A DNA stretch of 64,000 bases from positions 8,344-72,343 of the forward strand of contig CAYFVU010000005.1 of the NCBI GenBank assembly GCA_964346645.1, read 5' to 3'. The notes beneath the pieces were generated by a model. The model was not told the DNA's origin. It made no database searches and saw only the letters and a list, made by a program, of their open reading frames with translations. The position numbers were made by a program, and so were the translations under genes. This document shows positions 25,831 through 33,857 of this stretch, piece after piece (positions within the stretch are counted from its first letter, which is position 1; each line of letters begins with the position of its first letter). The DNA comes from CAYFVU01 sp964346645. GTDB taxonomy: Bacteria > Spirochaetota > Spirochaetia > DSM-16054 > Sediminispirochaetaceae.

Positions 25831-27112
25831 TACGCAGTATCTCCGCAATATAGATTTCGCTCGTTCTCTTCGATGCCGCGTAGGCCGCCGCCGATGATGA
25901 GAGCACGGCAAAGAGAAAGATGGTCAGGAATTCCGGAAAGAGGACCCTCGTGGGAACCTCCTGAATGTAGAAGTATGCGGGAGAGAAGATAGAGAATCTC
26001 CCCCCGTAGCTTCCCATCACCGGAGCGAGAAGGAACTCCGCGGCAACGATGAGGGCATTCACCGCCTGTTCGGCAATAGAGAATATCCTGTTTATGTGCT
26101 CGGTGATGAGCAGGCCTCCGATGCTGCCTATGATCGCGCCGAGAAAGCCGATGACCACCCCTTCCGAGATGAAGACGGTGCGGATCATCCTTCCCGAGGC
26201 TCCCATGGCGCGGAGGACAGCTATCTCCTCCCTCTTCTCCATTACCGAGCGTTCGAGGGAGTTTTTGATGTTCACCGCGACCACGATGAAGATGAGTCCT
26301 ATCAGCAGCATCATCGCGAGTTTCTCTACACGGAGGGCACCGAAGAAGGCGCGGTTGTACTCGCGCCACGTCTCGAGCTTCGTCTCTCCCGAAAGCAGTG
26401 CATTTATCCTCTGCGCCACCCTCTCATCGTGGAAACGGTTCTTCAGCTTTACCCCGACAACGCTCTCGGTTCCCTTAGAGGCGATTGCCTCTACGCCGCT
26501 CTTTCGTATGAAGCCGAAGCTCGAATCGAACTCGTAATAACCGCTGCGGAAAATCCCGCGGATCTGAAACTCTACGTTCGAAGGACGCAGACTCGCAAAG
26601 GAATTTCCCGTCATAGCCACGATGTGGACCAGGTCGCCGACACCGACGCCGAGACGCCGCGCCATCTCACTGCCGATGACGATGCCTCCGGAACCCCGCA
26701 GATCCAACTCGCCGTTGACGAGATTCAGTCTACGCACTAAGTCCGGATCGAGCTCCGCTACGTTCTCCGGGACTCCCCTGACGACGCAGGAACGGTAATC
26801 GCCGAAGCCGCCCTGTATGAGGCTCTGCGTCTCGCGGAAGGGGAGGACCGACTCCACCTCCTGCAAGCTCCGTATCTCATCGAGCCGCTCCTCCTCGAGC
26901 TCCCCGTAGATCCTCAGGTGGAACGAGTGAATGGAGAGGATGTTCTCTATGAAGCTCAGCTGAAATCCGTTCATCACCCCTATGACGGTCACGAGGGCGG
27001 CCACTCCCACCGCGATTCCTCCTATCGACAGACGCGCGGGGGTGACCCTGCTCTCGCTTCTCTTCGTCTTCACGTACCTTTGGGCGACATAGAAGGGCCA
27101 GCGCAGATTCAT
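25823..27112 (-). CDS. LolC/LolE-type lipoprotein-releasing permease, first copy
   Basis: 429 residues with the LolC/E layout: WPFYVAQRYVKTKR at the N-terminus, a first helix (SIGGIAVGVAALVTVIGVMNG), and a periplasmic domain with RGSGGIVIGSEMARRLGV. The C-terminal helices begin at AMMLLIGLIFIVVAVNIKNS, followed by the EKREEIAVLRAMGAS coupling motif. ATG 27112 shares its A with the TGA of the previous gene. Together with lolD and the last gene it makes a heterodimeric LolCDE transporter. Which copy is LolC and which LolE cannot be set from sequence alone. Confidence 0.88.
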   Translation of the reverse strand: MNLRWPFYVAQRYVKTKRSESRVTPARLSIGGIAVGVAALVTVIGVMNGFQLSFIENILSIHSFHLRIYGELEEERLDEIRSLQEVESVLPFRETQSLIQGGFGDYRSCVVRGVPENVAELDPDLVRRLNLVNGELDLRGSGGIVIGSEMARRLGVGVGDLVHIVAMTGNSFASLRPSNVEFQIRGIFRSGYYEFDSSFGFIRKSGVEAIASKGTESVVGVKLKNRFHDERVAQRINALLSGETKLETWREYNRAFFGALRVEKLAMMLLIGLIFIVVAVNIKNSLERSVMEKREEIAVLRAMGASGRMIRTVFISEGVVIGFLGAIIGSIGGLLITEHINRIFSIAEQAVNALIVAAEFLLAPVMGSYGGRFSIFSPAYFYIQEVPTRVLFPEFLTIFLFAVLSSSAAAYAASKRTSEIYIAEILRNE

Positions 27113-28221
27113 CACTCCGGCCTCTCCCGCCTCAGGAGCTCTCCACCGCGGTAGAAGTTGCGGTAGAGCGCCTCGCCTTCCCGGAAGACCGTCTCGACCC
27201 GCCTGTCCTCCGGAAGGTAGCGGATCTCTTTGCTCAGCTCTCCCTGCTCGAAGACCTCCACCAAGCTGAGCTCATCATCCTCGTCGTAGCGGTAGCGGAA
27301 CAGCCTGTCGCTGTTTTGTGACCGAACGCGCTTCTCCTGAAGGAGCCCTCCGTCGTAGTCGAACGAGCTGTTCCTGTACCCATCTTCGTTTCTGACCACC
27401 CGTTCAACGATCCTGCCGGCCTCGTTGTAGACCTCGGTTATCCTCTCGCCGGTCATTACGTTCCATATCTCTATCCTCTGCCTTCCCCCTTCGAAGCTGC
27501 TCCTTCTTCGCCGTGCCAATTCGCCGTTGCGAAAGCTCTCGAAGAGGTAGCTCCCCTCCTCGCCGTATCGGACGCTCTCTACGGTGCCGTCCCTCCTGTG
27601 CCACTCGGAGCGTATCCGCCCCCGATCTCCCTTCTCGTAGTTCGATATCCTGCCGTTACGGCGCACCTGCCTCAACATACCGTCGCTGCCGGTCAGATAG
27701 TTGCGCTCCGTCTCTTTTCCGCCGACGGATTCGCGAGTCGAGAGAAGGCTGCCCTCGTCCCACTCATATTTTCGCTCGCTAACTTCTCCCTCCTCGCCGA
27801 GCTCCCACTCGTAGACGGGGCGCCCCTTTTCGAAGACCATCTCTCTGATCTTCTCGCCGTCTCTGAACTCCAGTTCGGTGACCGTCGAGCCGCTGCGCTG
27901 CCTGACCGTCCTCGTATGTCGCTCTCCGTCCTTCAGGAGGATCTCCTCGACCTCACCGGGCGAGGTTCTTCTGCGCTTCAGCACCCACTCCTCACCTTCG
28001 GCCCGCTCCTTATCTTCGGCCCGCTCTTCACTCTCGGCCCGTTCCTTATCATCGCTCTGCGGCGATAACGGCTCCAGCGCCATGCCGATCGCGTTCGACC
28101 GGAAGTAGCTCCAGTCCGATTCGTTCCGTCCGGACTGATTCTGTGCGAACACGGAAGTCCCGCAGATCATGAGCATCAGCAGCGGGAGCGTGAGGATACT
28201 CGACACTTTTTTACGGGCCAT
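27112..28221 (-). CDS. Secreted protein with YwqK/MORN-like repeats
   Basis: 369 residues from ATG 28221, whose product has a clear signal peptide (basic MARKK, hydrophobic LTLPLLMLMICGTSVFA, likely cleavage before QNQ). After an ERAE-repeat acidic stretch (about residues 50-70) come 8-10 loosely repeated strands of the type GRISNYEKGDRGRIRSEW. These alternate charged and aromatic residues, like MORN/YwqK beta-hairpin repeats. No enzymatic motif. A GTG at 28248 next to GAGAGGAG is an alternative start but would extend the signal peptide. Its place between ftsY and lolC fits an envelope role; function unknown. Confidence 0.65.
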   Translation of the reverse strand: MARKKVSSILTLPLLMLMICGTSVFAQNQSGRNESDWSYFRSNAIGMALEPLSPQSDDKERAESEERAEDKERAEGEEWVLKRRRTSPGEVEEILLKDGERHTRTVRQRSGSTVTELEFRDGEKIREMVFEKGRPVYEWELGEEGEVSERKYEWDEGSLLSTRESVGGKETERNYLTGSDGMLRQVRRNGRISNYEKGDRGRIRSEWHRRDGTVESVRYGEEGSYLFESFRNGELARRRRSSFEGGRQRIEIWNVMTGERITEVYNEAGRIVERVVRNEDGYRNSSFDYDGGLLQEKRVRSQNSDRLFRYRYDEDDELSLVEVFEQGELSKEIRYLPEDRRVETVFREGEALYRNFYRGGELLRRERPE

Positions 28222-28255
28222 GTAGTCCATCTCGCCGGTATAGAGCACTCCTCTC

Positions 28256-29131
28256 TCAAAGATCTCCCAGGAGGATATTCAGATACCGGTCTATATCGAA
28301 GGGCTCGAGATCGCCGTACTTCTCTCCGGTACCCATGAATACGAAGGGAATGCCGAGACTCCTGCATATGGAGACGGCGATGCCCCCCTTCGAGGCGCTG
28401 TCGTACTTGGCCAGTATCATTCCGTCCAGTCCCACCGCCTCGTGGAACATCTCGGCCTGCCGCAGCGCGTTCTGCCCGGTTGTCGCATCTATTACCATCA
28501 GCTTCCTGTAGGTGCCGTCGGAGAGCCGGGAGGAGACGATCTTGTCTATCTTCTGCAGCTCCTTTACCAGATTGGCCTTCGTGTGCATTCTTCCCGCGGT
28601 ATCGGCGATGATCAGCGGCTCCCCCTTCGCCCGCACGCTCTCGATGGCATCGTACAGCACTGCCCCCGGATCGGCTCCGGGTCTCTGAGAGATGACGCGG
28701 AAATCGAGTCTTCTGCCGTGCTCCTGCAGCTGATCTATCGCGGCGGCTCGGAAGGTGTCGGCGGCGGCGAAGACGCTCTCGATGCCCTGCTTCTCGCGAA
28801 AATGGTGGCCTATCTTGGCTATGGTAGTCGTCTTCCCCACCCCGTTCACCCCGAGGATGAGAAGGACGTTGCTCTTCTTCGGGTCTACGGAGAGCTCCTC
28901 CGTCCGCAGGTACTCCTTCAGCACACGACGAATGACCTCGAGGAGATCCTTGCGCGACTTGATCTTCTCCTTTTTCGAGAGCGTATCCACCTCGTCCACG
29001 ATCTCCATGGTGCTTCTCGCCCCTATGTCTCCCTCGATGAGTGCCTCTTCGAGCTCCTCGAGAAACTCCTCGTCCACTCCTCCGGACCCGAACAGCTTCC
29101 CGAGCCGTGAGGCTATCCCCTTCTTCTTCAC
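28256..29131 (-). CDS. ftsY: Signal recognition particle receptor FtsY
   Basis: 291-residue SRP GTPase that docks ribosome-SRP complexes at the membrane. The short basic N-terminus (KKKGIASRLGKLFG) is followed by the NG domain. G1 is GVNGVGKTT (94-102), then ADTFRAAAIDQL, the G3 motif DTAGR, and the TGQNALRQAE loop. G4 corresponds to AKYDSASKGG, where the usual TKLD is replaced by AKYD. The long acidic A domain of enterobacterial FtsY is absent. Start GTG 29131 has GGAGG 8 bases upstream; the frame is open further up but without support. Confidence 0.92.
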   Translation of the reverse strand: MKKKGIASRLGKLFGSGGVDEEFLEELEEALIEGDIGARSTMEIVDEVDTLSKKEKIKSRKDLLEVIRRVLKEYLRTEELSVDPKKSNVLLILGVNGVGKTTTIAKIGHHFREKQGIESVFAAADTFRAAAIDQLQEHGRRLDFRVISQRPGADPGAVLYDAIESVRAKGEPLIIADTAGRMHTKANLVKELQKIDKIVSSRLSDGTYRKLMVIDATTGQNALRQAEMFHEAVGLDGMILAKYDSASKGGIAVSICRSLGIPFVFMGTGEKYGDLEPFDIDRYLNILLGDL

Positions 29132-29145
29132 CGTGCAATCCTCCG

Positions 29146-30660
29146 CTATGGGCGGCCTTCGGCCGCCCGTATGTATTGATTCATCTGTACTACCGAATCG
29201 ACGAGGAAGACCCCGTTCAGAAAGAGGCCTCCGAGGTAGGCAGTGTACCACAGGGTCGACAGCCCGTGCAATCTCGACCGCTCGTCCGAGTCGATCTGCG
29301 GGTCTCCGAGAGAATCGTTGTAGGCGTACGCGTACTCGGTGCTTATCCCGTAACTAATGATGGTGATCGGCAGCGAGAGAAAAAAGCCCGCCATGCCGCG
29401 ATAGAAGCGGCTGCGCGCAGACTCGATGATCTTCTCCTTGCCGATAGAGAGAGGGTGGAGGTTCAACTCCAAGACCTCGTCCTCCGGTGCTCCCTGCAGC
29501 ACACGATGGTAGTCGTAGAAACCTTCTCTCTTCGCGAGGATGGTGATCGGGAGGACCACCTCCTCCAGCCTCAGAGGCGTACGGCCGAGCGAAACGGCTC
29601 CCGAGAAGATCTCCGCTCCTTCCGGTTGCGTGTTTACGGAGAAGTCGGCCGTCTCTTCGGGACTCAGAGCGAAGGAGAGCTCACTGCGGGCGGCGTGCTC
29701 CAGCCGTATCGATCGACTTTCGCTGATGTAGCCCTCCGCCTCCGCCACTACCTCGTAGCTCCCCGGAGCAAGGTAACGAAGCACCCTGCTTCCCCCCGCA
29801 TAGCGTTTCTCTCCGATCGTCACCTGCGCATGCTCGGGACCGACGTCGAGGTCGAGGTGGGCCCACTCCCTGCCCAAGAGAAGGTCGGTGAGCTCTCGAG
29901 AGACTTCCTCCGCACTACTCTCCACGCGGTCGGGAAACACGATTCCATTGTAGATCTCCCGCGAAGAGTCGAGGTCGCGAATGTACAGCTCGAGCGAGAG
30001 GTAGAGCGCCTCCTCGACCTGCTCGAGCCTGCCGTAGACGATCGCATCCGCCTCGCGCTCGTCTGCAAACTCCCGCAGGGGGAGGCTCGGGTAGGGGGAG
30101 AGGCTCCGCTTCGCATCTTCCAGAGCTGCAACGAAGGGGAGCTCTTCCTCCACGTCGACCTCGGCCGAAGCGCTCTCCGCAGAGCTCAGATACTGCCGCA
30201 GCTCTTCGATATCTTTGCGCAGCTCCTCTATCACCTTCTCGGTTTCTGCCTGCTCCGCCTCTTTGCCGTCGAGGAAGAGCTCGTCCTTTCTCTCTATGAG
30301 CGAGGAGATCTTCCGCTCCTTCTCCTCTATGCGTTCACGCACGAGACGTCGAGCCCTCGCCTCGATTTCGTCCTCGGAAAGGACGTGTGCGGGAATATCA
30401 TCGAGCCGGTCGAGGAGAAGGAGCGGCAGGCTGGTGAGGATATAGCGATACCGTTCCCCCAGATCCTCGGCCTCGAGCTGCGTAAATCGGCAGCTCCAGC
30501 TCTCCCGCCCGTCGGAGATGCGATACTCCTCCCCTCTTCCGCCTGCGAAGAGGGGCGAGTCGGCTCCGAGTAGGAGAATCACAGCGATGGGCGCGATGAG
30601 AGTGAGGCCGAAAAACCGCGGACCTATTATCCGGGAGCCGAATCTAATCGGTCGATGCAT
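29146..30660 (-). CDS. PEGA-domain envelope protein
   Basis: 504 residues. An N-terminal signal or anchor helix (FGLTLIAPIAVILLLGA, about residues 17-33) is followed by an extracytoplasmic region with a coiled coil (EKERKISSLIERKDELF, about 113-160). Two PEGA-like beta domains come next (LDVGPEHAQVTIGEK and VNTQPEGAEIFSGAVSLGRTP). Two hydrophobic segments lie near the C-terminus (MAGFFLSLPITIISYGI and LGGLFLNGVFLVDSVV). Similar PEGA proteins are common in spirochaetes and probably bind surface or cell-wall polymers. ATG 30660 overlaps the response-regulator gene by 17 bases. A perfect 8-bp stem GGGCGGCC-TTC-GGCCGCCC covers the 3' end (29151-29169). Confidence 0.72.
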   Translation of the reverse strand: MHRPIRFGSRIIGPRFFGLTLIAPIAVILLLGADSPLFAGGRGEEYRISDGRESWSCRFTQLEAEDLGERYRYILTSLPLLLLDRLDDIPAHVLSEDEIEARARRLVRERIEEKERKISSLIERKDELFLDGKEAEQAETEKVIEELRKDIEELRQYLSSAESASAEVDVEEELPFVAALEDAKRSLSPYPSLPLREFADEREADAIVYGRLEQVEEALYLSLELYIRDLDSSREIYNGIVFPDRVESSAEEVSRELTDLLLGREWAHLDLDVGPEHAQVTIGEKRYAGGSRVLRYLAPGSYEVVAEAEGYISESRSIRLEHAARSELSFALSPEETADFSVNTQPEGAEIFSGAVSLGRTPLRLEEVVLPITILAKREGFYDYHRVLQGAPEDEVLELNLHPLSIGKEKIIESARSRFYRGMAGFFLSLPITIISYGISTEYAYAYNDSLGDPQIDSDERSRLHGLSTLWYTAYLGGLFLNGVFLVDSVVQMNQYIRAAEGRP

Positions 30661-31027
30661 CGTCCATTCCGAGCACTTTCTCTATGGCCGAGACCACCCT
30701 TCTCGGATGGGCCGGCTTCACGATGAAATCTTTCGCCCCCACTTGTATCGCCCTCAGAATGTGGTACCGGCCGGAGAGGGACGAACACATAATGACCTTG
30801 GCATCGGGATCGTGATGCATGATGTGGCGCAGCGCATCTACTCCGTCCATGTTCGGCATGGTGATGTCCATGAGCACCACGTCGGGAGACCTCTTGAGGT
30901 AGAGGGCCACCGCCTCTCTCCCGTCTCGCGCCTCGCCGGCGACCTCCATGCCGTGTCCCACCACGATCTCAGTGAGCGCCTGTCGCATCATCTCGATGTC
31001 GTCTACCACCAGCACCTTTGCGGACAT
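30644..31027 (-). CDS. Single-domain CheY-like response regulator
   Basis: 127 residues, a receiver domain alone. Acidic pocket D9-D10 (VVDD), phosphorylation site D54 (VLMDITMP), Ser83 (MCSSLS) in the Thr/Ser position, and K104 (FIVKPA). Start ATG 31027 lies two bases after the prfB stop with GAGGAG upstream; the longer open frame is prfB shadow. No chemotaxis kinase is near, so it may be a motility CheY with remote partners or a stand-alone regulator. Confidence 0.88.
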   Translation of the reverse strand: MSAKVLVVDDIEMMRQALTEIVVGHGMEVAGEARDGREAVALYLKRSPDVVLMDITMPNMDGVDALRHIMHHDPDAKVIMCSSLSGRYHILRAIQVGAKDFIVKPAHPRRVVSAIEKVLGMDDASTD

Positions 31028-31029
31028 CT

Positions 31030-32146
31030 CTACTCCTCGGACTCTTCGGTCTCCCCAGTCATTCTCCACTTCAGATACGCCTGGATAAAACCATCTATGT
31101 CGCCGTCCATGACCGCCTGCACGTTGCCTACCTGATACCCGGTACGGTGGTCCTTTACCATGTTGTAGGGATGAAACACGTAGGAGCGGATCTGATGTCC
31201 CCAGGCAATGTCCTTCTTGTCCTGTGTGTGTTTCTCCTGCTCCTCCTCCTGCTGCTCCTTGTAGAGCTCGTAGAGCTTCGAGCGCAGGACCTTCATAGCG
31301 GTTTCCTTGTTCTTGTGCTGGCTCCGTTCGTTCTGGCACTGCACGACAATGCCCGTCTCCAAATGGGTGATCCTCACCGCCGAGTCGGTCTTGTTGACGT
31401 GCTGTCCGCCGGCGCCCTGCGCCCGGTAGGTATCGAGCCTGATGTCGTCGGGTTTTACCTCCACGTCTATATCTTCGTCGATAACCGGCGAGATGTAGAC
31501 CGATGCGAACGAGGTGTGTCGGCGCTTGCTGCTGTCGAAGGGCGAGATCCTGACGAGACGGTGTATTCCCGTCTCTCCGTGGAGATAGCCGTACGCGTAT
31601 TCACCGCTTACCTGCAATGTCACCGACTTTATCCCCCCCTCCGCCTCGAGGAGATCGATCAATTCCATTTTATATCCGCCATTCTCGCACCACCGCGAGT
31701 ACATGCGGTAGAGCATGCTCACCCAGTCGCATGCCTCGGTGCCGCCTGCGCCGGAGTGTATCGTGAGAAAGACGTCGTTCGCATCGTACTTGCCGCTGAA
31801 CATCTCGACGACCTGCAGGCGATCGACCTGTTTTCGCAGAGAGGTGATGGATTCTCGTATCTCTTTCTCCATCGAGTCGTCGCCCTCTTCACGGGCCATC
31901 TCCCACAGCTCCTTCGTCTCTTCGAAGCGGTTTTTTACATCCTTCCAGGGATCGAGCCGGTTCCGTTTCCGGTTTATCTCCTGCATCACCTTCTCGGCCT
32001 GCTCCCGGTCGTTCCAGAACTCCGGATCGGCGGTACTCGCCTCGAGTTCCTTTATGTCTCGCTCCAGTATATCCGGGTCAAAGACGCCTCCATGTGTCTT
32101 GGATCTCTTCCTCTAATTCGATGATATCGTTTTCCATCTCCGTCAT
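31030..32146 (-). CDS. prfB: Peptide chain release factor 2 with programmed +1 frameshift
   Basis: RF2 ends translation at UGA and UAA. ATG 32146 follows AGGAGG and opens a 22-codon frame ending CGT CTT TGA. The +1 shift at CTTTGAC (32083-32077) continues as LDPDILERDIKEL into the main frame, giving about 371 residues. An internal GGAGG lies three bases before CTT and matches the stimulatory Shine-Dalgarno of classical prfB. Motifs: SPF tripeptide in ISPFDSSKRRH for stop recognition and GGQ in AQGAGGQHVNKT for peptide release. The shift makes RF2 limit its own synthesis. The gene follows the Cas2-like gene by 22 bases. Confidence 0.95.
32077..32083 (-). promoter_or_regulatory. prfB +1 frameshift site CTTTGAC
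   Basis: On the minus strand TGG AGG CGT CTT TGA C: an in-frame UGA preceded by the slippery CUU and an SD-like GGAGG three bases before it. Spacing and sequence equal the classical RF2 autoregulatory site. Confidence 0.95.
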
Positions 32147-32168
32147 CTTTTCTTCCTCCTGCCGCGGA

Positions 32169-32441
32169 CTAGGGCCTTACCGTCACCCGTGTCCATCTCT
32201 TGTATTTGAGCGACGTCAGCACCAGATATCCCTCCAACGGATACTGGTAGAGCCGCACGGTGTCGTAGTAATCGGTGTGTCTGTCGATGTCTCTCTTTAG
32301 GCGGGAGAGATACTTTTCCTTTATCTTCGTCGACTCCCACAGCGCCTTGTGAACCTCCGAAAAGCCGTAGAGCCCCAAGAGGTTTTCGAGCTCCTCGGTG
32401 CTGTCTTCGTTGGTCAGTTCGAAGGATACGGCGACAAACAT
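32169..32441 (-). CDS. Stand-alone Cas2-like ferredoxin-fold protein
   Basis: 90 residues from ATG 32441. The order of elements follows Cas2: a first strand MFVAVSFEL, a helix ENLLGLYGF, a KALWES strand in the place of the Cas2 SVFE segment, a helix KYLSRLKRDIDR, and a strand YDTVRLYQYPLEG in the place of the DxVRIYxL strand. The Asp that Cas2 carries after strand 1 is Glu here, so nuclease activity is doubtful. There is no cas1 and no repeat array in the window. It is the first gene of the prfB-ftsY-lol operon and starts on a perfect TTGACA promoter without a leader. Another ATG lies two codons upstream. Homology is from pattern only; VapD/Cas2-fold toxins are the alternative. Confidence 0.5.
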   Translation of the reverse strand: MFVAVSFELTNEDSTEELENLLGLYGFSEVHKALWESTKIKEKYLSRLKRDIDRHTDYYDTVRLYQYPLEGYLVLTSLKYKRWTRVTVRP

Positions 32442-32447
32442 GGACAT

Positions 32448-32476
32448 AGTGTAGTCAGTTGTTTTTTTCGTGTCAA
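32448..32476 (-). promoter_or_regulatory. Leaderless-type promoter of the Cas2-like/prfB/lol operon
   Basis: Minus strand: perfect TTGACA (32476-32471), 17-bp spacer, TACACT (32453-32448), then six bases to ATG 32441. The predicted +1 falls on the start codon. It is divergent from the next promoter. Confidence 0.65.
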
Positions 32477-32492
32477 ATACCCACGAGACCTA

Positions 32493-32522
32493 TTGATAGT
32501 GCTCCTACCTGCCGATTAATAT
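32493..32522 (+). promoter_or_regulatory. Leaderless-type promoter of the FN3 protein gene
   Basis: TTGATA (32493-32498), 18-bp spacer, TAATAT (32517-32522), then six bases (ACCATT) to ATG 32529; no Shine-Dalgarno. It is arranged back to back with the Cas2-like operon promoter. Confidence 0.5.
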
Positions 32523-32528
32523 ACCATT

Positions 32529-33785
32529 ATGGCTTCGAGAATCGTACATACGGCCGGCCGCCGGTTTTTCCTTCTCCTCTTGTCCGTTCTGCTCAGCAGC
32601 GGCACGCTCTTTGCAGCGGATGGGGTATTCGCCCCCTTTATCTCCAAGCTCGATGCCCGGGTGCAGGATAACGGGGTCATTCTGAGTTGGCGTGATTCGA
32701 GTGCATCCGTAGATCACTACAGCATCTACCGTTCACCGGCAAAGATCACCCGCGATACCTTCACCACCGCGCAGAAGGTGGCGGAAGTCGATCCCGGTAC
32801 GGAGTCCTACACCGACCATCCGCCCACGACCGATTCCTACTACTATGCGGTGCTCGCATCGCAGGAGGACGGTTCGGTCTACGAGCTCTTCATCCCCTAT
32901 CGCAACATCACGGTCTCTCCCGTCGAGGTTGCCACGACCTCCTCTCCGGAGGAGCGTGCAACGGAGATCACATCCATCAGTGCCGAGGTGCGGGAGGATG
33001 CGGTAATCGTCGAGTTCGACCGGAACAAGCCGGACCGCCCGGTAATAGTCTACCGCAGCACGAGCCCTCTCGACTCGCCGGAAGATCTCGTCGCTGCACA
33101 GGCCATCTCCACCGTAAGCTCGACGGAAAACAGACTCACGGACTACCCGCTTCCCGGCATATCCTACTACTACGCGGTATTCGATGCCCAACTCGCGAAA
33201 GCAGGCACGTATACGATCCGGAGCGGGAGCAATGCCACCGCCGATCCGGTAGAGGTCCCGCTCGACCAGTCGGCCATATCCACCTTCGGCGGAAGGATCA
33301 AGCGCAGCACCCCTCTGCCGTATCTCTACCTCTCCGAGTCCGTGCTCACGGGAAGGGATCTCCCGAGCTCATCGTCACCGCTCTCTTCCTTCGTCGAACC
33401 GCATATGCTTTCTCCAGAGACCGTAAAGGTCTACGATGCACTCCTGAAAAAGGTGCCTGATGAGAGCCGTATCACTCCCTCTCCGGTCATACTTCCCGCC
33501 GACCGCAACCTCGAGGCCTCCGGGGCAGACTATCGTCTCGCAAATATGGTGCGGGAGGGGTTCGAAAACGAAGATTGGAGCGGTCTCTCAAAGGAGCTGG
33601 AAAATTTCCTCAGAATCGATCACAGGGAAAACACCGAGACGAGGGCCCGCTTCTACCTCGGACAAACCTACTTCTTCCGGCGGCAGTACCGCAAGGCCTT
33701 CCTCGAGTTCTCACTCGTACGGGAGGAGTACCGGGTCGAGACGGACCGTTGGATCTCGATCCTCTACGACCGTCTCTCGGGCTGA
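32529..33785 (+). CDS. Periplasmic fibronectin type III-like protein
   Basis: 418 residues. A signal peptide (RRFFLLLLSVLLSSGTLFA, cleavage near ADG) is followed by two FN3-like modules (about residues 38-130 and 145-240). These share a repeated pattern: VILSWRDSSASVDHYSIYRS and VIVEFDRNKPDRPVIVYRS, each ending in SYYYAV. The C-terminal 90 residues (NMVREGFENEDWSGLSKELENF to YDRLSG) look like one or two TPR-type helical pairs. Such proteins are frequent in spirochaetes and probably mediate envelope protein contacts; no enzymatic function is seen. Single-gene unit. Confidence 0.7.
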   Translation: MASRIVHTAGRRFFLLLLSVLLSSGTLFAADGVFAPFISKLDARVQDNGVILSWRDSSASVDHYSIYRSPAKITRDTFTTAQKVAEVDPGTESYTDHPPTTDSYYYAVLASQEDGSVYELFIPYRNITVSPVEVATTSSPEERATEITSISAEVREDAVIVEFDRNKPDRPVIVYRSTSPLDSPEDLVAAQAISTVSSTENRLTDYPLPGISYYYAVFDAQLAKAGTYTIRSGSNATADPVEVPLDQSAISTFGGRIKRSTPLPYLYLSESVLTGRDLPSSSSPLSSFVEPHMLSPETVKVYDALLKKVPDESRITPSPVILPADRNLEASGADYRLANMVREGFENEDWSGLSKELENFLRIDHRENTETRARFYLGQTYFFRRQYRKAFLEFSLVREEYRVETDRWISILYDRLSG

Positions 33786-33857
33786 GTTCCTCTCTCCCCC
33801 TCTTATGCCCTCAATGCCCTCTTTTGCTTCTCTTATGCTTGTGCTGTAGATACCGAT

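Noticed and set aside
29151..29169. GC-rich palindrome as an intrinsic terminator between the PEGA gene and ftsY
   Set aside because: No T-run follows on either strand and the operon continues without a gap.
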